Source: Casuarina equisetifolia (taxonomy: Eukaryota; Streptophyta; Magnoliopsida; Fagales; Casuarinaceae). From it: a stretch of DNA of 64,000 nt. The notes below the pieces were generated by a model. It worked only from the letters and a program-made list of their open reading frames with translations, was not told the origin of the DNA and did not search any database. Within the stretch, counting starts at the first letter, position 1. Each line of letters starts with the position of its first letter. The stretch covers positions 24,987,583 through 25,051,582 of the forward strand of contig CM052359.1 of assembly GCA_028551475.1 (NCBI GenBank). Reading direction: 5' to 3'. The position numbers and the translations under genes are program-made. This document shows, piece after piece, positions 12,601 through 23,692 of this stretch.

Positions 12601-15600
12601 CCCTTCTTTCTCTCTCTTGATCGACTTTTGCTGTTTCTTTTCTCTTTGTTTGTCTAGCCTTTGGCACTTCAAAGGATCAATTTTTATGTTTTTTTTTTTG
12701 GATGTTAACAACCTTGAAATTTTATTGATAATATTTAATTTGTTATTGATCTCCATAACATTAACCTTAACTAGTGGATTTAAATGTCTAACTAAATCCG
12801 AAATCTACTTTCTCATCATCCTTTAGATTATAGATTTAGGTTGTAGATTTGTTGTAGTACAATGAATCCTCAAGCCTTTGTTTTTAATTGTTTGAGCTTT
12901 ATTATATTTTATTCTTATTTTTAGTTTTTTTATAGTCGAAGCTAGTTTCACTGGTGTTAAATGCTTGAATTCATCTTTGCATTACAGAGCATATGAAGCC
13001 TGATACTGAGACTTATAATTGGGTGATCCAAGCATTTACAAGAGCCGAATCCTACGATAGGTAATCTCATAGCACCTAAGCAATGAGTGGTTTGACTGCC
13101 TTAGTCATTTGTTTGAACTTTAAAATAATTCCTATAAATTTGATTGCTTAAGAATGTAATTTACCCAATTTTTGACAGTGGCTCAGAGGAACATGGAACT
13201 CCTATAAATGTGTTAATTAATGTAACAATGAAGTTTCTACTCTTACAAGATGAATAGGTTTTTGAAGTTTCCTTAAACTCCTCTTATATATTATTATCTA
13301 TTTTTGTTTGAAATTTGTAATTTGCTGTGGTAGACTGTGCTCACTGGTTCATCCTACTATGTAGAACTCCACTAATTTTGAGCTAACTATGTAGAACTTG
13401 ACTAATTTTGTAAGTTGGTTCTTTTAACTCAAGTTATTACATTGTATCTCTTTGTTTAACTTGGGGTTTTAATATGACTTGTAGGGTCCAAGATGTTGCG
13501 GAGTTACTGGGCATGATGGTTGAAAACCACAAGCGCTTGCAGCCTAATGTGAAGACCTATGCGTAAGCTAATCTCTTTTGTAGTTAAGCTACTTTAAGAA
13601 AAGCTTTCTTAAATAATGGAATTCATGTTCACAAATTATTCTGAGTAGAATTTATGCCATTTGGCATTGCTTTTTAAGATGGTCTCAGTTATTAGGTTCA
13701 TCTAGTTGAATATGATTAGAAGATGAATATAAATAACAAAATCATATGAAAAAATGTCTTTCCTTTAAGGTTTGAATCTTGATAGACGTCTCTGCTTCAA
13801 CTATCTTGATCAACCCAAACATGCAAACCATGTCTAGGCTCACAAATGTAGGTAATAGCAAAAACTATAATGATGTATGCTCCACAAGAGAGAAAAAGTC
13901 AAAACAACCAATGATTTATAATAGAAGAACCATTTTGAGAGAAAATATCAAAGCTGTCTCTTGGGGACGTCCAACCTATGTTTCCCTTAACCCTTAACAG
14001 TCACTAAACAAACTTATTTTTACTCCAAAATGTTGCATATGTAATGTTGATTGTGTATTTACTGCCCATAAGTCTACTGTTAATTTTCAATTCATTCAAA
14101 GGTACGATCATGGATCAGTGAACAGACGTTCAGGGACAGCAGAAAACAGACCTATAAATCAATTGACACCTGAGGGGCATCTAAAATACATCATATTCTT
14201 GATCTTAAAATGAATAATCATAGTTTCTCATATTAAAATTCTAAGACACAAACTGAGAATCTAAACAAACAAGAAGCCCGAAACCACTATCTTTATTGTA
14301 GTTGTAAAAGTCTTGGGTGCCACTTGGTCAAAGGAATCCATATACCCTTAGGCATCTAGATTCATAAAATGTGAGGTCTGGAAATCTTAATGGTTGGGAA
14401 TAAAGTGATGTTTTCATTTTCTTTGTGAGTAGTTGTATAAGAATCCAAAAGTAGGAGATTCTCGTTTGACTTATTCCCTAGGAATTCTGTAGGAATTGCT
14501 TTCTTTTTTTCAAAAAATAAAAAATAAAAAATAAAAAATAAAATTATCTTCTGAAATGTCTTTACACTAGATAAATTGCCTGCAGACCCTCAATGATGTT
14601 ATCTGATAAATAGCATAAATGCATACCTTGCGTTTGGTTATTGACAGAGGCTGTACCTTCTTTTCTTTTCTTTTTCTTTTTCTTTTTTTGGGTTAAAAAC
14701 GGAATTAGTCCCAACACTCCAAAATATGGGCACTCGTATTCTGCAGGAATAATCATTCCTACAAATCTGAGAACTTGTGGGAACTTGGATACCTATCAGA
14801 CATTTATATTTCTTAAGTTATTTGCTACAAGGGCGTGTGAAGAGGATTCCTATCATTATAGTGATAAATGAGAATGGTGTGTGTCAAAACTATGCTCTCT
14901 ATTTTTTAAAAAAAAACTTATTTAATATAATCTTGAATGCAAGACGTCAATATTTTCTAAATTTGAATAATTGATAGCTAATATCATCCTTCCATGTTCA
15001 GACTGTTAGTGGAGTGCTTCACCAAGTATCGTGTAGTCGGAGAAGCAATACGGCATTTCCGTGCCCTTAGAAACTTTGAGGGGGGAACAAAAGTTTTACA
15101 CAATGAGGGAAACTTCGGTGATCCACTATCTTTGTATCTTCGTGCTTTATGTAGAGAAGGTATGGGCATTTTTTATTCTTTGACTAATATTTTTGCTCTA
15201 AGCCTTTAAGTTCATCAATTTTTCCATTGCTTATTTGCTACGGAATTTGCATCATGAAACCTGACATTTTTCATTAAAGTTGTTGCTTAAGAGTTATGCA
15301 GTTGTGGTGGCTACAGGTCAACTAACCCGCAAAAACAGTACTTCCGTAAAGACTTATGCTGTTATGCCATATTGATACCAAGGAGCTCATGTCTAAACTT
15401 CTTTGTATAAGGCCAAAGTGTCCGTTGAGTCGTTTGGTGGAACCTCAAAAGTTATTACTAATATCATACATTTAGTTGTATAACGTGTAGAAGCGATTTC
15501 GTTTCTGCACTGACGCACTGAGCTGATTTAAATTGTTAGCAACCACTCTATTACATAGTTTTTTAATGTGACCAATTGAGAAGGTCTTATTGACTGTCAG

Positions 15601-18600
15601 ATCTGTTACCTACAGTTGTAGTACTCATGTACTTCTGTAGGTGGAGCCCACATGCAGCCTGCATACAGGTTGGCCCTAATAATAAATAGTTTGGTCTAGG
15701 GTTTCTAGTAGTTTCAGAGCCTTGGATACACTTTCTTGGGTTTTAAGATAAAACTTTATCGGGTAAAAAGTTAGAGTAAATTTCATAGTGTCAACTTATG
15801 TTAGGAAGAGGTTTTATTGACCAAGCAAGTGTACTAAAGACCACGAATGTGCTTTGTCAGTTACTTCGGTGAGCTTCATATTGTTTTGGCTTTCCCTTCA
15901 TAATTACTTAAGCTTTCAGGATTAATGGTTACTAATAAGGTTCATGGTAGGAGGTTATTTATCAGAATTTCTCCAATCCATTCTTGCCATGTACAAACAA
16001 AGCCCACGTTTGAGTGAGTGCCAGAGTTCTATATTAATCATTGAATTTCAATTCGAATTCGTTTAACCATATTGGATTAATGATTTTCCCAGAGTGCCCT
16101 GGTACACTAAAATGATCTATACTCTTATGACTTATGGGTGTTTGGTTTGGGGCCATTCTTTGGTCTCTTTATTAGTCAATGCTCTATCGTTCTACTGTTG
16201 GTTTATCATGCACTGCATTCTGAAACTGTCCCCTTTTTTTTTTTTTTTTGTCAATCTCACTTACCAACTCATGCATCCTCGGGGTGTCAAACCTGGGACC
16301 AAGAGATCCCTAGCAGCACCTGCTCACCACTGAGCTAGGCATTTGCTGACAAAATGAAACTGCCCCTATGGTCCCATTAAATAATGTCATCACCCTAGAA
16401 CCTAGACATAGCTGCCCTTCTCCTTCTTGATGTAAGGTTATCCTTGAATCTGTGGCTTACAAGATTTTCCTGTGTGATCTCAAAACATTTGGAAAGTTTT
16501 AGTATAGTTGGAAGAAGTTTTGAAGCCGGGGTTTGGTTTAACTAAAAAGAGTGTAGTTCATCGATCTATTTCCACATGCAACTTGTTCAAGACCATAACA
16601 GTTTTGGCTGTTCCATTAATTTATACATTAGAAGTGCACCGAATTGGATGTTTGACATTCTCAGATGAATACTGATTCAGAAAAAACTTCAAATTGACAA
16701 AGCTTTAGGATGTCTTGGGTAGTAGAAGAAACTTTTGAACGTGTATGGCAAAAATATGGACCAATATTTTATGAAACCTTTGTATGTTCATTCAAAATAT
16801 TTATAGTTATTGCATTATTTGGATATAATTGGGTCTTAACTCTCCGTGTTGAGCCATGTTGAAGGCTGCTTGAGTTTGCTCACTCATCTTAGTGGCAATA
16901 TTAAACAAGCTTGTTATTGAGCAAACTGGAAAGGAACTTCTTAGGTTGATGGACTGCATATCCCATTGGTTGAGTTGTCTCAAGCTTGAGTAACTTGTTT
17001 GACCTTGGAGCCTGTATTGGATTAACCAAGATTGAGTTTTCTTGTTACATCTTGACAAGACATAATATGGGAAATGTTTCATTCTTATGATGTTGTTTTA
17101 TTCTTATTCTTTTATCTTTAACTTATTAATTGCAGACATTTCTGATATTCTGCTTGCCAAATAATTTTTGTTCTTTAATCATTAGAAATTTTTTAGAAAA
17201 TTACAAATGGGTTTTTAGATGAGATCCTGATGATTACTTTTCAAAAGCACAAAAGCTTCTGAAAAATAAATATGAAAAACCTATTAAAAATTTTCACTTT
17301 TGTATGAAATGTTTAGAAATCAATGCTCACCTTTTTAACTATGGAGGGTAATTGCGTTGCTTATAAGAAGAAAAACTGGAGGTTGCAGATGCCACTCCTT
17401 TATTGGAGCGAGGTCTCTCATCTTCATCTCATGTATCCCCTCGCATCTCTAAGAGGAGGAAGGGGAATGGGGTCTTTCACTTCCCTATACGAGGGTCTCC
17501 TCGGTAGGGGAAAGGGGTCTTTGACTCATCTCTAAGGGGAGTACAGAGGGACAGACCAACTTATTCTTGGGTCTGCTTTTGGAGGTCAATATATTATTCC
17601 AATTTTTTTTTCTTTCTTTTGTGTTTCTTTTATGTTTAGAAAAATACAATTAAAATGACTTCTTTATTTATTTATTTTGCTTTAACAAATACTTTTAGTT
17701 GTTCAAACGAACTTTTAGACATGTCCACTACAAATAAATTTTTTTATATTGTCCTTGAGTGCAGTAGTCTTCAGTTTTTACTTCTAAAAATTTTTCAAAG
17801 CCAAAACTTAAGACATTTCTTTAGAATGCCACTAAATAGATAAAGATCTTTCCATTTCAACAATTCTTGAGAACTGGCATAGCAGATGCTATGGATGAAT
17901 TAAGTAGATTCTAAGCAACCATGGTGGCGAATTTGGAGTTAACAAAAATGATATATGTATGTTAATGCTTAGTTTTACATAATATTCATACTTCGAATGA
18001 TTTGGATTTTGAAGAACTTGGTTATGCTGACTGGAACTGTGACATGGTGGTTCTTAGTGATTAGTTATTTATTCTCGCATTGAGTATGGTGGCTTTGAAG
18101 ATTGCTGCTGAAACTGTTTGTATTTCAAAGCCCACCATGGAGGCACAAGTCATAGCATTAGGCCATTTAGCATCTTCAAGTAGATATTGCTTTGGTCAAA
18201 GTTATGTCATTAATCAAAACTCGGTGACATTCTCTCATCTAAGTTTTCTAGTGTTAAAATGTTTCTTATTCTTGTTTTAATGCTTACTTCAGTTGTAAAA
18301 TTACTATATTTTTGATCATGGGAAAGGCTCAACGAATATATTTTCAGGCATGTTCTTTACCAATGCTTTAAGTTTATCTTCTTTGGATATAAAATTTGGA
18401 AATGTTTCTAAGCTAGTGGCCATGTTTAAATTCAGGCAGAATTGTTGACTTGCTTGAAGCTTTAGAAGCTTTGGCGAAAGATAACCAACCAATTCCTCCA
18501 CGAGCCATGATCTTGAGCAGAAAGTACCGGACTTTAGTTAGCTCATGGATTGAACCTCTACAAGAGGAAGCGGAACTTGGATACGAGATTGATTACATTG

Positions 18601-21600
18601 CTAGGTTTGCCTTATATAAATCCACCACAGTTGCTACGAACTCAATTCTTTTTCTATGTTTATTTCCTCAACTATTTCAATGAGGATAAAAGCAATTTGC
18701 AAATATAAAGTGCTAGTTCCAGTGTACTGGGGCTGTCCTTTGCCATCTTTTTCATTAAGTTTTTAATGATTTACAATTAATCATATGTCATGGAAACTTA
18801 AGTCTCTGATTTTTCAGCATCATAATTTCAGATTTCCTTAATGCTTTCGCTAGCTACTGTGCACAAGAATTATTGGAAGGTTATTAACTGCTTGAGACTG
18901 CTTCCAAGTTGTTCTCAATTGACAAGGGTTGTGAAGATCTAAATAAGAGCTGCTCCATTTTGTTCCTTTTTTTTCTTTTTTGAAGTCAATTGGTAGTCCT
19001 CCTCCAAACATGAGCTTGTCATGTTTTGATCTTTATCTCTATGTTAATAAATTTGTCTTTTAGCAACATGGATTCCATTATGGACCAGTTTGGGGATATA
19101 ACAGAGAATTTATGTTGATCAAACTTAGGCTGTCAGTTACTTGTTGAATTTTTTAAATTATAAGTTTCATTCCCTCTTTTTCCTTTTCGTCCAAAGTCTA
19201 ATTAGGTCCAAACATTGTAACATAAAGCAGAATTCTGATGATGGAATACTGATGAATCCATGATAAATACTCTAGTTAGTGGTCAGTTTGTATGGTTTGA
19301 GGGCATAGTTGACTCTATCTTCTGTACCCTTTGTCTCTCCTTTGCTTCTTCTTCTTACCTCAACTCTCTGTGAACTAAGCTCTTGAGAACACAAATGTTT
19401 TTCAGAAAAGACCCAGCCAGTGATTTTCCATAGCACTTGCTTAAGCCATTACCAGACAGCCTGAAGTCCCTTAGTTTGCTGTTCTCACAAAGTTTTGTAA
19501 CTCTGTCTCAATTTATTGTCACTTTTGCTCATAAAAACTTCATCTAATCACTCTGAGATGCATCCATTGGGATTAATAACCCTCCCTTTTTTCAAATCCT
19601 TGGCTTTCTTCTCTAACACTTCCTCCATGTGAGCAATGAAAGGGGAGTTTCTGAATTTGTCATGTTCTGAGTACGCTTAATGTGTCTTCACGAAGGAGAC
19701 AACCCCAGTTTTGTTTCTGTCATGATGTATAACGTATATTCACAAACATACACAAGTTCATATGTTTACCTTTGCTTAATACTAGGATTTTGGTTTCCAT
19801 TCAAATGAATTGTGAAGAAACAGGCTAATAAGAAAATATAAGAAAGATTATCAAACAACTTCTAGGCTTGGTTGATGGTCAGTAAATGACCAAAATCTTG
19901 GAAATTTGAGATCTTCAAACCACTTTCGTGAAAATAAGAAATTCTCTTCCAGATAGTCTTTACTTAAATCTTAAACAAAACTAAGATGGTCGTTAGATAT
20001 ACTAGTTTTGCTGTAAATTTGTTATTGTTATTAGTTTGTTTCATTTGGCAGCCACTTTTAGGATTGGTCTTGAGCATAGACCAACAGGAATTTTATTTTT
20101 AGGTATTGATTTGTCTTTGCACATGAATAGGTATATTGAGGAGGGTGGACTTACTGGTGAGCGCAAACGTTGGGTCCCTCGACGGGGAAAAACTCCTCTA
20201 GATCCAGACGCTGCAGGATTTATATACTCAAACCCAGTGGAAACTTCTTTCAAACAAAGATGTCTTGAGGATTCAAAGGCATATCATCGAAAACTTTTGA
20301 AAACCTTACAGAATGAGGGATTGTCAGCTTTAGGGGATGCATCAGAGTCTGATTATATCAGAGTGGACGAGCGTTTGAAGAAAATTATTAAAGGTCCCAA
20401 GCAGAACATTTTAAAACCCAAAGCTGCTAGTAAGATGTTAGTAAATGAACTGAAGGAAGAACTAGAAGCACAAGGTCTACCAACTGATGGAACTAGAAAT
20501 GTTCTTTATCAGCGTGTGCAAAAAGCAAGGAGGATAAACCTATCTCGTGGTCGGCCCCTTTGGGTTCCTCCTATTGAGGAGGAAGAAGAAGAGGTTTTTC
20601 TTTCCTTACAACTCTTCTCCTGCTATGAATAGAGGTTTTTCTTTCCTTACAATTCTTCTCCTGCTATGAATACTTATATTCTCCCTTGTTTAGATTGTAT
20701 TCATGTTTCCTCACTATTCATACCACAACTTATATTTGTTCAGCATGGTCTTTCTCTTCCAACGTTAAATTGATACTCCAATTTAGATGTAATCCATCTT
20801 GCAGATTGATGAGGAGCTGGATGAACTAATCTCTCGAATCAAGCTGCAAGAAGGGAATACAGAGTTCTGGAAACGCCGCTTCCTTGGAGAAGGATTTGAT
20901 AGTGATCATGGGAAGCTTCTAGACGTAGGCAAATCACAACCTCCAGATGCATTGGATGATGTTGATGTAGAAGATGTTGCAAAAGAGGTTGCAGATGATG
21001 AGGCTGACGAAGAGGAGGTAGAGCAGACCGAAGGCCAAGATGGAGAAAGGGTGAAGGAAAAGGAAGTTGAAGCCAAGAATCCTCTTCAAATGATTGGAGT
21101 ACAGTTGTTGAAAGATTCTGACCAAGCAACTACGTCATCCAAAAAGTCAAGGAGAAGAACCTCGCGAGTAGCGGTGGAGGTGTGAAAGTCCACAAGTGTT
21201 TACTACTTCTCCCTTTTGTTTTTTCTTTCTTTTTCGTTTCAGTCTTTTGACCTGTTGAATTATTTATGCTTGTTCTTAATTAGTACTTATGTAGGTCAGT
21301 TACCTGTTTTTGATTGTCCTATGGCATGACATATATTAGGTTTTTGTGTTAATTTGGAAAGGATGAACTAAGTTACATGATTAGAAATTGCCAATAAAAT
21401 ATAAATTTGACACCTTGCATGTGCTGTATGATTTGATCATTATATATAGACCTTAGGTTGTCTATTGTTTCAAGTGTTCAGTTAAGGTTTAGATATTTGC
21501 TGTGATTCTATCATCTCTCTATATGGATTATGGAATTTCTAAATTATGAAAGCAAACATGAGGCAGTTATGAGTAAAGTATTAAAAGTTCTACCCTAGGT

Positions 21601-23625
21601 TAATGGTGTGTGAATGTGTGCCTTTCAAGACCAACTGTGACTTCTCGTTGGAAAGTTCCAAAGATGTTATCATGTTAATCAACACAAGTACTTTGAGCAG
21701 GTTATTTCTTTCTTCAATCTTTAAGGTTCAGTACTTCCAACTACAGAATTTTATTACAGTTCTTAATGAATTTCTCTTGCAATCTTTAGAGGTTATGGGT
21801 TTTGACTTTGCTTGACATCAGAGATGTGATAGAATGCTGGACGACTGACACTCAGTGGAATTTTTCTGATATTTAATTAGCAACAATGTCATAACAAGTA
21901 CTGGACTCAGCTTGATGTCCAGTTACCAAAGTCTTCAATATCTGTCTTAGATTCATACTTTTTCACATTGGGTCATAAATGGACTGGCAGTAGAGAGATT
22001 GAATACACCTGCCCTTGTGTGCTTATGTTTTGGTTTTAGGATATGAACTTTAGGTTTAAGAGCTGGGATTATAGAATAAATGCCTAGGGTTTTACAATGA
22101 AATTATGGTACGAAAAAGAGAGTGTCTTTTTAAGGCAAAGAAGGTGATCTGAAAAGGACAGGTTGCAGGATGCCACATTTATTAGCAAATGGAAGAACTT
22201 GTATGTTTAGTTTGATGGGACATTTGGTGGGTAATTGCAAGGGAAATTATTTGGGTTTCAGCTTTCATCCTTCAAAAGTGTGAGGGATGTGAAATGAAAG
22301 ATGGTTCAACTTTGGATGCCTGCATTGGCAAGCATCCATTTATTTCAATAAACATCCAACTTCATTGAGCTCATTGAGGACAAACATGTAATTGATTCTC
22401 ATCCTTGTCTATTAGCATTAGGATTTCTAAACTACTGTAAATATGTAAAGGACTGCTCTATTAAAACAGATAGGTAACTCTTTGTAAAACACATTTAGAA
22501 AAATAACAGTATAAAACAAAATTCAGGAAATCCGTGAAACGTTGTTCTACTGTTGCTTCTAAAGCACCAACTCTTCAACAAATAATGAAAATGTTTTAAC
22601 CAGCGATTGATAATAACTTCACCTCCAAAACTATAAAAGATTATTCTAAGTCTGATGTTGTGTGTGAAGACTATATTAAAAAAACATGAAGCCAGCTGAA
22701 TTAGAAAATAGTTTGTGTAACTATAGTACTCCCATCTTCCAATGTGCACCATCTATGTACTGTTGGGATGAAGTTTTAGCTAAATATGACCATCAATGAT
22801 AACTTCAAAGGTTTGCTTGTGTGTAAGATCTTTGGATTGTTTTGGGGGATTCATTCTGGTGAAAGCTACTGAATACTTCATGCATTTAATTTTTTTTGCT
22901 TGTCCTTTCCTATTCTTGTTTCGTTTGTTGATGTCCTAGTGTTGTTTCTATTCTTTGTTCAGTCCAGATTTTTTGCTTTTCTTTCTGCCTGTCCTGTATC
23001 TTTATTTGATTTACTTGTCAGATGTTTCTATTGCTTACCCGTTCAAATATTTTTTCTTGGCTTTCTGTATGTCTGGTTTCCTTATTTTGTTTATCAGGCT
23101 GTGGTCATAGTTTAAAGGTTCATGCCAGGTATAGAACTGGTATCCTTGGTTTTGGTTTTCTTAATTTTAGCTGTGGATGGAGACCGTTTGTTTAGGACCT
23201 AACATCTTATATTAGAGTGTTTTCTGTTCTGTGGACATAGGATGATGATGATGATGATTGGTTTCCTGAAGATATTTTTGAGGCATTTAAGGAACTAAGG
23301 AAAAGGAAGGTGTTTGATGTTTCAGACATGTATACAATAGCTGATGCCTGGGGTTGGACATGGGAAAGAGAACTAAGGAACTCACCTCCCCAAAGATGGT
23401 CACAGGAAAGGGAAGTTGAGTTGGCAATTAAAGTTATGCTGAAGGCAAGTTCCTATTCCTTTACTGCAGTTTTTTCAAATGTGACACCAGTACTGTTAAT
23501 TTTCATTGAGATGCGCTTATTTTAAATGAGTACCTTTTTTTTCATTCTTTAATCATTCCTTATGTTTTTTCCCTGCTTTGGTTCTTCACTCTTTGTTCCT
23601 TGAATTTTTTTTTTTTTTTGGTTGG

Positions 23626-23692
<67 letters not shown>

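Noticed and set aside
16807-17082. Minus-strand open frame in PTAC3 intron 7
   Set aside because: No protein family recognised and no splice or promoter context.
17323-17560. GGGGTCTTT/CTCATCTCTAAG short repeats with an open frame in PTAC3 intron 7
   Set aside because: Looks like low-complexity repeat drift; no element structure found.
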